Shown piece after piece: positions 17,796-25,851 of a stretch of 64,000 nt of DNA. The DNA is from Streptomyces sp. CT34. Its GTDB lineage: Bacteria; Actinomycetota; Actinomycetes; Streptomycetales; Streptomycetaceae. The notes beneath the pieces are model-generated. The model ran no database searches. It was not told where the DNA came from and was given only the letters and a program-made list of their open reading frames with translations. Numbering within the stretch: the first letter of the stretch is position 1; each line of letters begins with the position of its first letter. Location: assembly GCF_000805335.1 (NCBI RefSeq), contig NZ_KN708638.1:2260566-2324565 (forward strand), read 5' to 3'. The translations under genes were made by a program, and so were the position numbers.

Positions 17796-18004
17796 CCACC
17801 GAGTGGAGCGAAGCGCCGGACCGGGTAGAGCGCGCCCTGCGAGAGCTGACCGCGGAGACCGGACGTCCACCGACGGTGCGCGAGATCGCAGCCGCAGCCG
17901 GCCGGTCCGTCTCGACAGTCGCCTACCACCTGCGCGCCTTGGAGCAGCTCGGCATAGTCAGCCACACCCCGCACCACAGCCGCTCCTATCGTCTGGCCTG
18001 GTAG
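17792..18004 (+). CDS. small winged-helix DNA-binding protein (LexA-N-terminus-like)
   Basis: This 70-residue protein is little more than a winged helix: DRVERALRELTAETGRPPTV, REIAAAAGRSVSTVAYHLRA, LEQLGIV. It resembles the LexA N-terminal DNA-binding domain without the protease domain. It is coupled by ATGA to the gene before it. Stand-alone wings of this sort are frequent in Streptomyces integrative elements and probably regulate element genes. It lies about 150 bp from the right junction of island 1. Confidence 0.7.
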   Translation: MTTEWSEAPDRVERALRELTAETGRPPTVREIAAAAGRSVSTVAYHLRALEQLGIVSHTPHHSRSYRLAW

Positions 18005-18162
18005 CCAGTGGACAGCCGGTGCACGTCGGCCCCCGCCATCGACACAAGTCGAGACGGGAGCCGACGTGCGTTGACCTCCCTGGCCACTCCCCCAGGTCAG
18101 GGGCTAGACGCGCAGAGTGGACGGAAAAACAGAGTGAACGGAAAAGCCATCTGGGAGAACGC

Positions 18163-18177
18163 TGCCGAAGGTCCGAT
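18163..18177. repeat. attR-like core of island 1
   Basis: TGCCGAAGGTCCGAT is the partner of the 9488-9503 repeat. The sequence to its right continues the DUF4191 coding end in a matching frame, and the gene's terminator follows. Confidence 0.6.
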
Positions 18178-18230
18178 GCCGAAGGGCATGCGGATGCCCA
18201 AGGGCGGCGGCAAGATGGCGAATGGATATC
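18166..18230 (+). pseudogene. displaced 3' end of the DUF4191 gene
   Basis: In one frame this reads EGPMPKGMRMPKGGGKMANG, continuing the PKGP-type basic tail of DUF4191 that breaks off at 9500. It has no start of its own and is cut from its gene by island 1. No in-frame stop follows before the terminator stem, so the tail has drifted since it was separated. Confidence 0.6.
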
Positions 18231-18263
18231 GCGAAGCCCCGGAGTCAGGCTCCGGGGCTTCGC
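18231..18263. terminator. bidirectional terminator
   Basis: An inverted repeat with arms GCGAAGCCCCGGAG and CTCCGGGGCTTCGC and a five-base loop. It lies between the displaced DUF4191 end (plus) and the RDD gene (minus), where the intact chromosome would need a shared terminator. Confidence 0.75.
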
Positions 18264-18357
18264 GATGTTTGCCATGTTTGCCGCGGCGGCCCGCCACTCC
18301 CGCGGCTGCCGTGACCCGTTCCGTAATCCGTCCCGTAACCCGCGGATTCGACCCGCA

Positions 18358-18400
18358 CCGATCGGAAACCGATCGGAATCAGATCGGAACCGATCAGATC
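18358..18400. repeat. short degenerate repeats of a GATCGGAA unit
   Basis: Four imperfect units of about 11 bp built on CCGATCGGAA run into the end of the RDD gene. The first eight bases downstream of its stop belong to the tract. No function is evident. Confidence 0.45.
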
Positions 18401-18861
18401 CGCACCTGCACGGAACGGCTCAGCCGGTCGTGCAGCCCCCGTCCGTCCCGATCCCAGACCACGGCCGGGATGACGACGACGAGCAGCAGCGTGCGCAGCA
18501 GCACCCGCGGCAGCGAGATCCGGCCGCCGCCCTCGGCGACCACCCGCAGGCCCAGCAGCCGCTTGCCCGGTGTGAAGCCGACCGTGCCGACGGTGAGCAC
18601 GCTCAGCACGGCGAACACCAGCAGCGCCCAGTTGCTCGCCGACTGCGCCTTGCCGCCGCTGAGCAGCCCGTACGCGATGAGCAGGCACAGCGCCCAGTCG
18701 ATGAAGAGCGCGCCGAAGCGGCGGCCGACCCGCGCGATCGAGCCCGGCCCCTCCTCGGGCAGTCCGAGGCGCTGTCCGCGGTAGCCGAAGTCGACGCCCA
18801 TGTCCTCGGCTGCCGCGCGGGGCCCGGAGATCCACGATCCGATTGCTTGCCTGTTGTCCAC
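18394..18861 (-). CDS. RDD-family membrane protein
   Basis: The protein has 155 residues from GTG 18861. The RDD domain begins with VGRRFGALFIDWALCLLIAY (first membrane helix with the Arg and Asp that name the family). A second helix follows (LLVFAVLSVLTVGTVGFTPG), then a third (LLRTLLLVVVIPAVVWDRDG) and the conserved end GRGLHDRLSRSV. The role of RDD proteins is mostly unknown; some act in ion exchange or sensing. The gene lies between DUF4191 and glnA, divergent from glnA, as in other Streptomyces. The upstream region is open in frame but not conserved, hence the chosen start. Confidence 0.87.
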   Translation of the reverse strand: MDNRQAIGSWISGPRAAAEDMGVDFGYRGQRLGLPEEGPGSIARVGRRFGALFIDWALCLLIAYGLLSGGKAQSASNWALLVFAVLSVLTVGTVGFTPGKRLLGLRVVAEGGGRISLPRVLLRTLLLVVVIPAVVWDRDGRGLHDRLSRSVQVRI

Positions 18862-18980
18862 CCGTCCACGGTACTGCGACCGCATACGTTCCCTTCGCCG
18901 AGGGCCGTCGCGGGCCGAACGCACCGGCTCACCGGGGCTCCGAGGGCGCACACTGGGAGACGGGGGCGACAGCGTGCCGG

Positions 18981-19018
18981 TTAACCTCGGCGAAACAAAT
19001 GGGTCATGCTTGAGAAAT
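18981..19018. promoter_or_regulatory. GlnR operator of glnA
   Basis: Four boxes with exact 6-bp spacers read TTAAC, GAAAC, GTCAT, GAAAT (18981, 18992, 19003, 19014). This is the alternating a/b-site pattern of GlnR operators, about 100 bp upstream of the glnA start. GlnR activates or represses glutamine synthetase genes according to nitrogen supply. Confidence 0.85.
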
Positions 19019-19118
19019 CCCGCCTGCCTATGGTCGGGCAAGCGCGCCACCGCACATGGACGCGCTCCGAGTAGCAACCCCGGGTCGCCGGCCGGCTGAC
19101 CGGGCTAGGAGGAGTTGG

Positions 19119-20528
19119 ATGTTCCAGAACGCCGACGACGCGAAGAAGTTCATCGCGGATGAGGACGTGAAGTTCGTCGACGTCCGTTTCTGCGACCTGC
19201 CGGGCGTGATGCAGCACTTCACGATCCCCGCTGCGGCGTTCGACCCGGACGAGGAGCTGGCGTTCGACGGTTCGTCGATCCGCGGCTTCCAGGCGATCCA
19301 CGAGTCGGACATGGCGCTGCGCCCGGACCTGTCGACGGCCCGCCTGGACCCGTTCCGCCAGGAGAAGCACCTCAACATCAACTTCTTCATCCACGACCCG
19401 ATCACGGGCGAGCAGTACAGCCGCGACCCGCGCAACATCGCCAAGAAGGCCGAGGCGTACCTCGCCTCCACCGGCATCGCGGACACCGCGTACTTCGGCC
19501 CGGAGGCGGAGTTCTACGTCTTCGACTCGGTCCGCTTCGAGACCTCCGCGAACCAGGGCTTCTACCACATCGACTCCGAGGCCGGCGCCTGGAACACCGG
19601 CGCGCTCGAGGACAACCGCGGCTACAAGGTCCGCTACAAGGGCGGCTACTTCCCCGCCCCGCCGGTCGACCACTTCGCCGACCTCCGCGCCGAGATCACC
19701 CTGGAGCTGGAGAAGTCCGGCCTCCAGGTCGAGCGCCAGCACCACGAGGTCGGCACCGCCGGCCAGGCGGAGATCAACTACAAGTTCAACACCCTGCTCG
19801 CCGCCGCCGACGACCTGATGCTGTTCAAGTACATCGTCAAGAACGTCGCCTGGCGCAACGGCAAGACCGCCACCTTCATGCCCAAGCCGATCTTCGGCGA
19901 CAACGGCTCCGGCATGCACGTCCACCAGTCCCTGTGGCAGGGCGGCGCGCCCCTCTTCTACGACGAGCAGGGCTACGCGGGCCTCTCGGACACCGCCCGC
20001 TACTACATCGGCGGCATCCTCAAGCACGCCCCCTCGCTCCTGGCCTTCACCAACCCGACGGTGAACTCCTACCACCGCCTGGTCCCCGGCTTCGAGGCCC
20101 CGGTCAACCTGGTCTACTCGCAGCGCAACCGCTCCGCCGCCATGCGCATCCCGATCACGGGCTCCAACCCCAAGGCCAAGCGCGTCGAGTTCCGCGCCCC
20201 GGACCCGTCCTCGAACCCGTACCTCGCGTTCTCGGCCCTCCTCCTGGCCGGCCTCGACGGCGTGCGGAACAAGATCGAGCCCGCCGAGCCGATCGACAAG
20301 GACCTCTACGAGCTCGCCCCCGAAGAGCACGCGGGCGTCCCCCAGGTCCCGACCTCCCTCCCCGCCGTCCTCGACGCCCTCGAGGCCGACAACGAGTACC
20401 TCCAGCAGGGCGGCGTCTTCACCTCCGACCTGATCGAGACCTGGATCGACTACAAGCGCACCAACGAGATCGCCCCGATCCAGCTCCGCCCGCACCCGCA
20501 CGAGTTCGAGCTGTACTTCGACATCTAA
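19119..20528 (+). CDS. glnA: type I glutamine synthetase
   Basis: GlnA makes glutamine from glutamate, ammonia and ATP; it is a cytoplasmic dodecamer and the centre of nitrogen assimilation. The 469-residue protein is full length and shows the latch DGSSIRGF, the metal and substrate segments PEAEFYVFD and [10 protein letters not shown], and the RIP segment [10 protein letters not shown]. The adenylylation Tyr is at residue 397 (DLYELAPEE). A strong AGGAGGAG precedes ATG 19119. GlnR boxes lie upstream. The last 15 bases of the gene with the stop are repeated at 39198-39212, marking an element integrated at its 3' end. The protein itself is not changed. Confidence 0.98.
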   Translation: MFQNADDAKKFIADEDVKFVDVRFCDLPGVMQHFTIPAAAFDPDEELAFDGSSIRGFQAIHESDMALRPDLSTARLDPFRQEKHLNINFFIHDPITGEQYSRDPRNIAKKAEAYLASTGIADTAYFGPEAEFYVFDSVRFETSANQGFYHIDSEAGAWNTGALEDNRGYKVRYKGGYFPAPPVDHFADLRAEITLELEKSGLQVERQHHEVGTAGQAEINYKFNTLLAAADDLMLFKYIVKNVAWRNGKTATFMPKPIFGDNGSGMHVHQSLWQGGAPLFYDEQGYAGLSDTARYYIGGILKHAPSLLAFTNPTVNSYHRLVPGFEAPVNLVYSQRNRSAAMRIPITGSNPKAKRVEFRAPDPSSNPYLAFSALLLAGLDGVRNKIEPAEPIDKDLYELAPEEHAGVPQVPTSLPAVLDALEADNEYLQQGGVFTSDLIETWIDYKRTNEIAPIQLRPHPHEFELYFDI

Positions 20529-20530
20529 GA
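20514..20530. repeat. attL core of island 2 (glnA 3' end)
   Basis: The 17 bases TACTTCGACATCTAAGA encode the last residues (YFDI) and stop of glnA and recur exactly at 39198-39214. Between the copies lies a block with integrase and excisionase-like genes, so they are taken as left and right attachment cores. Confidence 0.85.
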
Positions 20531-20604
20531 GGCGGGGTCGGGTGACCTTGGCGTAAGCCTGAAAAACCAGCTGTGACCTGCGAAAACTCTTCTCGTGAGT
20601 TCTC

Positions 20605-20650
20605 GTAGGTCACAGCTGTTTTCCGCCCCCTTGTGCACCGTGTGTGCACC
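20605..20650. repeat. left-end sequence with paired GTGCACC sites
   Basis: The stretch includes GTAGGTCACAG, a TTTTCCGC run, and two copies of GTGCACC whose starts are 11 bp apart (about one helical turn). The right end of the island has the same paired 7-mer at 39127-39147, also 11 bp apart. The pairs are candidates for integrase arm-type binding sites. Confidence 0.5.
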
Positions 20651-21329
20651 GGCCGGCCTGTTCCCTGAGGCGGTGTCAGGCTTAACCTGAGCGCCGCCAC
20701 CCGTGCAGGTGGCGGCGCTCACCGCTGACTCGGATCCGAATCGCGGCTGCTGGCCAGGCGGCCAACAGAGCTGGATGCCGACAGACGCCCTCAGAAGTGC
20801 CTCGTGAGAACACGGCCCCGTGCCGTCAGGAACCCTTCTGCCTGCGGGGAGTCTTCCTATCGGCTACGCCATCGCATCAGGTGAGGCCGCGAGTTCCGGT
20901 CAGCTGAACGCTAGATGCATGGCCCTTCGGAAACGGGGACTTGCATGTGGAGCGAGACACGAACATGGTTCTGGCCCGGGCGTCTTCCGCTGAGTTGTCG
21001 AACGAATCTGGGCGTCGCTGGCCTTGCCGTACGCGGACACCTGGCTCTTCTGGCAGCACGTCTCCTGCCTGCCCCGTGCCCCCGCTCGGCATTGCGTCAC
21101 GCCCCACGCGAGCGCGGTGGGGCCGTTCTCGGTGTACTCCAGATACCAATTGAGGTAGTAAAAATTTTCGTCTGCACCGTCGGCCAAACCGGAGCCTCGG
21201 AAGGACACGACGACCTCGATAACGCGTGAACCGGAGGCTAAAGAAAGCGAGCCACCGTCAAGGCGCTCGTCACCTACCTGAAGGACATACGCACCGCACC
21301 GCCGAACCTCCAGATGGAGGACTGTCAGG
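20651..21329. other. left end of island 2 without a supported gene
   Basis: No intact gene can be supported in these 680 bp. A plus-strand frame from about 21162 to 21421 has no start codon but shows strongly G/C-ending codons over 21243-21370 (reads VKALVTYLKDIRTAPPN and QVMVPSPNHFRRLP). It may be the end of a lost gene. A competing minus-strand frame covers 20900-21373. I leave both uncalled. Confidence 0.4.
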
Positions 21330-23171
21330 TCATGGTGCCGAGTCCGAACCACTTCCGCCGCCTGCCGCACCACCCAACGATCGGATCAAAGCCCTGGCCT
21401 CGTCCTCAAGACGACGAGTGACAGGTCGGTCGCGGAAACCGTGAGTACTGAGCTGCGCGGCAAGTCTGTCGAAGTAGCCAGAGGCGGCCAAGACGTGGTC
21501 CTGTATGTCCGGCGAATACCTTCCTCCAAGCTGGGCTCGGGCCTCGCCGGCCGCCGCCACAACGCGTCCGATCTGCAACTGCACCTCTTCGCGTGTGACC
21601 TCCGGCAGTCCTGATCGCACCAGCTGGCGTAACAGCCGCTCACAGGCCCCGACTACCTCGCCCAGCAGTCGGACGTCTCGGTTGATCGACAGTCCGACAT
21701 CGGAACCCGTGGTGTAGTTCACGAGACCAGCCTGGCTCACGACGGCATTTCGCCTCTGACCAGGCAGAAAGGTGGGGAGCTCCACAGATTCAAGGCTGTT
21801 GAGCGCGGGCCGGAAGCAGGGATGCACATGGAATTCGTCCTCGCCGGGCAGCGGAGGCGCCTGGGTGCCGCCCGTATAAACAACGTCACTCCCGCGCCGC
21901 ACACCAAGAAAACTCGCCCCATACAGTACGTCGATCACCCCTTGCGGAGTCAGGCTCTCCGTGTAGGCGGGAAACTCTCGGTGCAGCACGTCCCGTCGAG
22001 TCTCAAATCGGGCCTCCAGCGCCGACTGCATGACCACGTATCCGGTGTTCTCGAACAACGGGAACAACGACCGGAGAAATGGCAGGTTGACCAGATACTC
22101 CTTGGCCAGGTCCTGGAGTTTCCAGCGAGAGAAGCGTTCTGTGGCCGTCAGAACGTCGTCCTCTGTGATCGTGGGGCCGCCCCGCTCGTCAGCCACGCTC
22201 CGGCAGGCGTTGAGGAGCTGGATCGCGTCTCTTGGACGCGGCAGTGCACGCTTGAAGAGGTACTCAGTGGTCGGCTCTCCTCGGACGCTCGGCGGGAACA
22301 GCCGCCCCCACAGCTCGTCGCTGGTCAGATCGGCCCCAAGGGAGGCACAGGCTCGTGCCAGAGCGACATCCTTGAGCCCCTCGTGTGTCCACGCGATTCG
22401 AATCTCGTCGCTGTGGAACTTGTCGCCGTCGCCGAAATTGAGGGTGTCATAGATGTCGGCACGGATGAACAACGCAGTCCGTACCACGCTGCCGTAGTGG
22501 CCTGTCACGTGTTTGGCTGCCAACAAGAGCCCAGTGACAAGCGCATGACTGTCCGCATCGACGGTCCAGACCTGTTCAAGCTGGTCAACGAGGAAGAGCA
22601 GCGGAGGATGACTACTCGCGCAGCCGAGGTCAGCGAAGGCAGTGGCCACACCGTCTTCGAGTACCTCCAGCTGCCGACTGGCCGTGGCTCCTTCAGAAGC
22701 GCCGTTGACGCCGAGGGCTGCCTCAACCCCGAAGGCCTTGAGAGACAGAGTGGCCGACTGGAGCCCACTCGCCCCACGCCGAAGCCTGTCGTACAGGCGA
22801 TCGTCATCTGACTCGCCGTTCGCACGCAAAAAGGCGCGCAGGGCGCGAACAGAGGAGGGTATACGCCGACCGTGCGCGATACGCGCGTGGGTAGCCAGGT
22901 GACGTGCCGCGTGTACCGCGAAAGCGTACCGCCAGATCAGGGCCTTGGCGGTGTCAGCTGTGACGCCTTGGAGTTCGAAACGCCGGATTTCTTCACCGGC
23001 GGCATCATCTGGTGTGATCAAGATCGAGGCACCCTGGTGACCGTTCGGAGTCGCCAGTTGCTGGCAGATGGCACTCTTCCCCGAACCCTTGCGGCCGATG
23101 ATCAAGGATTTTCGTCCGGAAAGCGCCTCCCTGTAAGCATAGTTCGGCCGAAACACAGCGCCTCGTAGTAA
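21330..23171 (-). pseudogene. Sll1717-like P-loop ATPase, 3' part (interrupted gene)
   Basis: This is the main part (612 codons) of an ATPase whose first 35 codons lie at 25653-25757, separated by a composite transposon. In restored numbering the Walker A loop is at 60-68 (GRKGSGKSA) and Walker B at 225-230 (LLFLVDQLEQVW). A helical region follows with ALPRPRDAIQLLNACRSVA, a sensor-like Arg-rich motif of STAND/AAA-type NTPases. Such ATPases are found in prokaryotic conflict and defence loci. Its intact form would be divergent from the coiled-coil/kinase operon. A GTG at 23156 could still give a 608-residue product lacking the N-terminus, but the promoter is gone. Confidence 0.8.
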
Positions 23172-24139
23172 GAGGTCGCGCAGATAGGCGTCCGGTCATG
23201 GGCGGCGTCGAGGACGCGTGTCCCAGCGGTGGGTGGTCCAGGCTCGGCGGATCAGGCTACGGACGGTGATGATCGTGTCGGCGAGGTCAAAGAAGGCTTC
23301 GATGACGCTTCCTCGTCGTTCGTAGCAGCGTGCGAGTCGGTGGAAGGCGTTCTGCCAGGCGTGGGTGCGTTCGATATGCCATCGCCGGGTGGCCTGGACG
23401 GGTGCCTTGGTCCCCTTGTGGGCAATCCGGCCGTGCAGTCCCCGCTCGCCGAGCAGGGTGCGCGACTTGGCCGAGTCATAGCCGGCATCGAGGTGCACGG
23501 TTACCTCGTCGGGTAGTGGCTCAAATTCGCCCAAGAGATCGAGTGTTGGGGCCAGAAGCGGTGAGTCGTGGCAGTTGGCGCCGGCCAGGACGCGACCGAG
23601 GGGGATGCCGTAGCCGTCGGTCATGCCTGAACGCTTCATGCCCTGCTTGCCCCGGTCGACCGGTGACCGTCCGGCTGCTTCCCCGCCGCCAGGGGCCTTG
23701 GTGATGGCTCCGTCCACGGCGATCTGATCGAGGACGAGACCGACGATGCGGTCATAGGCGTCGAGCGCCATCTGCTTCAGCCGGGCGAACAGCCCCAGAT
23801 GTATCCACTCGTCCCGGCGGTTGCGGATCGAGGTGGCCGAGCAGGTGGAGTCCGCGATCGCTTCATAGGAGCAGCCGAAGCGAAGGACTTGCAGCAGCTT
23901 GTCGAACACGATCCTGTCGCTGATCCGGCGTCGGTGGCAGCCCAATGGGTGGGCCGGATCGAACTCGGGCCGCTGGGGCAAGAGGGCAGCGAATTGGTCC
24001 CACAGTGGTTCGGTCAGCCATGACGGTAGCGCAGGCACAGGTCTCCCGTGATCACAGAGCGTCGCAACTTCATGTTCACGGAACCTGTGCCTGTCTCTTC
24101 TGGTAGCTGGCCCCACCCGTTGACTGTCTGCGCGGCCTC
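23172..24139 (-). mobile_element. IS5-family insertion sequence
   Basis: This 968-bp element has imperfect terminal inverted repeats: GAGGTCGCGCAGATAG at the left and, reversed, GAGGCCGCGCAGACAG at the right (14 of 16 alike). It encodes one transposase on the minus strand. The inner end abuts the stop codon of the GntR gene at 24140. It forms the left arm of the composite transposon. Confidence 0.85.
23196..24038 (-). CDS. IS5-family transposase
   Basis: The protein has 280 residues from GTG 24038. The N-terminal helical DNA-binding part (SWLTEPLWDQFAALLPQRPE) includes IRNRRDEWIHLGLFARLK. A DDE-type catalytic domain follows: first Asp in LDQIAVDGAITKAPGGG, second in VTVHLDAGYDSAKSR, Glu in RRWHIERTHAWQNAFHRL. 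All three acidic residues are present and the length is normal, so it looks active. It cuts and joins its own IS ends. The C-terminus (DTRPRRRP) is also encoded by the remnant at the far end of the composite transposon. Confidence 0.92.
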   Translation of the reverse strand: MPALPSWLTEPLWDQFAALLPQRPEFDPAHPLGCHRRRISDRIVFDKLLQVLRFGCSYEAIADSTCSATSIRNRRDEWIHLGLFARLKQMALDAYDRIVGLVLDQIAVDGAITKAPGGGEAAGRSPVDRGKQGMKRSGMTDGYGIPLGRVLAGANCHDSPLLAPTLDLLGEFEPLPDEVTVHLDAGYDSAKSRTLLGERGLHGRIAHKGTKAPVQATRRWHIERTHAWQNAFHRLARCYERRGSVIEAFFDLADTIITVRSLIRRAWTTHRWDTRPRRRP

Positions 24140-24514
24140 TCAGTCCAGAGCCTTGCGGACGGCGGTCAGGATGGCTTGGGTGTCGGCGCCGAGAGCGCGA
24201 GCCGCTGATGTGAAGTTCCGTGCCAGCATGGCGAGTTGCTCTGCGTTGGGGTGCATTCGTTCGGACGGGAGTGCCGCGACCCGAGTGCCTGCGCCACGGC
24301 GGGTGCGGATCAGCTCGGCGGCCTCCAGTTCGCGGTAGGCGCGAGCCACGGTGCCTGGTGCCAGGCCCAGGTCGGCAGCGAGCTGACGCACGGTGGGCAG
24401 GCGTTCGTCCTCGGTCAGTTGGCCGGTGACGATCAGGGCTGCGAGTTGGGTGCGGATCTGCTCGTACGGCGGAACCGGGCTGGCTGTGTCGACGCGGACG
24501 GAAGGGCCGGTCAT
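24140..24514 (-). CDS. GntR regulator, YtrA subfamily
   Basis: The protein has 124 residues: a winged helix (residues about 15-80, PPYEQIRTQLAALIVTGQLT, ending TVARAYRELEAAELIRTRRG) plus a short helical tail, the YtrA type that regulates membrane transport or stress operons. Its ATG overlaps the stop of the membrane-protein gene (ATGA at 24511-24514), so the two form an operon and the regulator probably controls it. Its own stop codon is the first triplet outside the IS. It is carried as cargo of the composite transposon. Confidence 0.85.
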   Translation of the reverse strand: MTGPSVRVDTASPVPPYEQIRTQLAALIVTGQLTEDERLPTVRQLAADLGLAPGTVARAYRELEAAELIRTRRGAGTRVAALPSERMHPNAEQLAMLARNFTSAARALGADTQAILTAVRKALD

Positions 24515-25290
24515 CGTCGGACTGCTCGGGGCGCCACCAGAGTGAACAGGGACCATGCCAGGGTGACCAGGGCCAGCAGGCCCGTGGGGTAGATCACCAG
24601 GGCCGTGACGGTGCCCAGTGTTCCCTCGCAGCTCGTGTTCGTTAGGAAGCTGGCAATCATCAACAGGACGGCCAGCAGCTGGCCCGAGGCCAGCATCCCC
24701 CAGCCTGCGGTGATGGCCCGTGAGCGGTTGCGGCGCTGCTGGTCGTCGCCCGGGCGGTGGGCGATGCGGCGCAGGGCCCAGGCGCAGGCGGTGGTTCCGA
24801 TGGCGAGAGAGACAAGGATCTGGTTGCCGTAAAACATGCCGGGCCAAAGGCTGACAGGTGCTTTGGGTACACCGTCGCAAGCAGCGTTGTGAGTGGCGAC
24901 AGCGACAGCCCGGTGTATGGCGTCGGGGGAGGCTTTCGCAGCCCCGATCCCCACCAGCAAGACGAGGAGTACCGCCTCAAGGAGGAGCAGGACGGTGATG
25001 CGGGGTGGCACGAGGTCTTTGACCCGGCGCGGGGTGAGGCCGGCCGTGCGTACCGCTTCCTGGGGACGAGGGGTGAGGGCGTCGCCGAGCAGGACGCCGC
25101 CCACCGCGCACAGACCGAAAGCCATGACGGCGCTTACCAAGGGCACGTCGAAGCCGTAATCGTTGCCGAATCTGCTGATGTCCGTGGTGGCCCACAGTGG
25201 TGCGGCTATGGCGCCCACGGCCAGACCGGCCCAGCGGGCGTAGCGGTCGGCGAGGTGACGGGGGGCGGGCGGGGATACGGTGTCGGGCAT
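24511..25290 (-). CDS. multi-pass membrane protein with GntR partner
   Basis: The protein has 259 residues with about six membrane helices, for example WAGLAVGAIAAPLWATTDIS, VPLVSAVMAFGLCAVGGVLL, ITVLLLLEAVLLVLLVGIGA, ILVSLAIGTTACAWALRRIA, LLAVLLMIASFL and GLLALVTLAWSLFTLVAPRA. It contains three Cys in loops. I do not recognise a transport family. Integral membrane proteins of this type next to YtrA-like regulators are usual in Streptomyces mobile elements. ATG 25290 is the natural start, and it is translationally coupled to the regulator. Confidence 0.75.
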   Translation of the reverse strand: MPDTVSPPAPRHLADRYARWAGLAVGAIAAPLWATTDISRFGNDYGFDVPLVSAVMAFGLCAVGGVLLGDALTPRPQEAVRTAGLTPRRVKDLVPPRITVLLLLEAVLLVLLVGIGAAKASPDAIHRAVAVATHNAACDGVPKAPVSLWPGMFYGNQILVSLAIGTTACAWALRRIAHRPGDDQQRRNRSRAITAGWGMLASGQLLAVLLMIASFLTNTSCEGTLGTVTALVIYPTGLLALVTLAWSLFTLVAPRAVRR

Positions 25291-25600
25291 ACGGGGACCT
25301 CAGCGAGTGGTGATGGCCGGGTGGCTTGTGCTCAGTGGTAGCGGGCGCTGCTGCGCAAGCCGCTTTGTAGCAAGCAGTAAGCACAAGATGCCGCCATCAG
25401 AGGCTTGTGTCAACTGCTCGATACAAGCTGAGGTGAGCGGCCATGGTCAGCACCTTCGCAACACGCTTGGACCGAACCGGCCAGACAGATGAGACGGAAG
25501 CCGAGTCATACCCAGTAAGGCGTGGATCCCGTTCTGGCCGTTACCCAGCGCGCGTCCCCAACATGCCACGTGTGCAACAGCAGTCAGACACCTGTCACCG
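25291..25600. other. promoter side of the transposon cargo operon
   Basis: No gene is supported in this 310-bp stretch. It should hold the promoter of the minus-strand membrane-protein/GntR pair. A short A/T-richer part with GCTTGTGTC and CAAGC repeats lies near 25355-25430. Confidence 0.4.
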
Positions 25601-25652
25601 GGACACACGCCCTCGACGCCGACCATGACTGGGCGCCTATCTGCGCGACCTC
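25601..25652 (+). pseudogene. remnant of a second, inverted IS copy
   Basis: These 52 bases match the transposase 3' end and terminus of the IS at 23172 in inverted orientation (47 of 52 by hand comparison) and encode the same DTRPRRRP C-terminus followed by a stop. Only this outer end of the second IS remains. It supplies the right terminus of the composite transposon. Confidence 0.85.
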
Positions 25653-25757
25653 TAAGCCATCCTTGAGATCGTTCTCCGCGTCGTCCCGACCGAAGAACAA
25701 CTGGCTTACCGGACCTGCACCCTCCCCCACGATCCCCCCTGAACGCTCACTAGCCAT
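25653..25757 (-). pseudogene. Sll1717-like ATPase, 5' part
   Basis: The part from ATG 25757 reads 35 codons, including VSQLFFGRDDAENDLKDGL. This is the FG-x-x-x-A-E-x-D type N-terminus expected before the Walker A region of this ATPase family. The last codon is the TTA that was duplicated on insertion. It continues in frame as LRGAVFRPNYAYREALSGRK in the 3' part. The start lies 94 bp from the divergent coiled-coil gene, so the promoters of both units share this gap. Confidence 0.8.
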
Positions 25758-25851
25758 CTTGGCCCAGAGTAAGGCTCTCCGGGCCGCGCTGTCCGGATAA
25801 TAGGAGCGGTCTGAGTAGACGGAGTGGCACGCAGGCACTTCAGGGGGATTC

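Larger units (their letters stand above)
9504..18162. mobile_element. island 1, inserted in the 3' end of the DUF4191 gene
   Basis: About 8.66 kb separates the body of the DUF4191 gene from its last codons and terminator. The block contains an actinomycete-element-style GntR control region (9440-11255), small HTH genes, a tRNA-Thr 3' fragment, a STAS gene, remnants, a DUF6230/DUF6114 operon and two short overlapping genes at the right end. I found no integrase, relaxase, FtsK-type transfer protein or replication gene, so it appears to be a decayed or mosaic element. Confidence 0.65.
23172..25652. mobile_element. composite transposon inside the ATPase gene
   Basis: The 2.48-kb insert is flanked by the trinucleotide TAA on both sides (23169-23171 and 25653-25655). 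Its outer ends are the same inverted sequence: GAGGTCGCGCAGATAGGC at the left and its complement at the right. The left arm is a complete IS; the right arm is a 52-bp remnant of an inverted second copy. Between them are a GntR regulator and a membrane protein. Removing the insert and one TAA joins the two ATPase parts in frame. Confidence 0.85.

Noticed and set aside
20900..21373. A 157-codon minus-strand gene
   Set aside because: Part of it reads protein-like, but it competes with a better-biased plus-strand frame, ends in low-complexity sequence, and has no recognisable family or clear ribosome-binding site.
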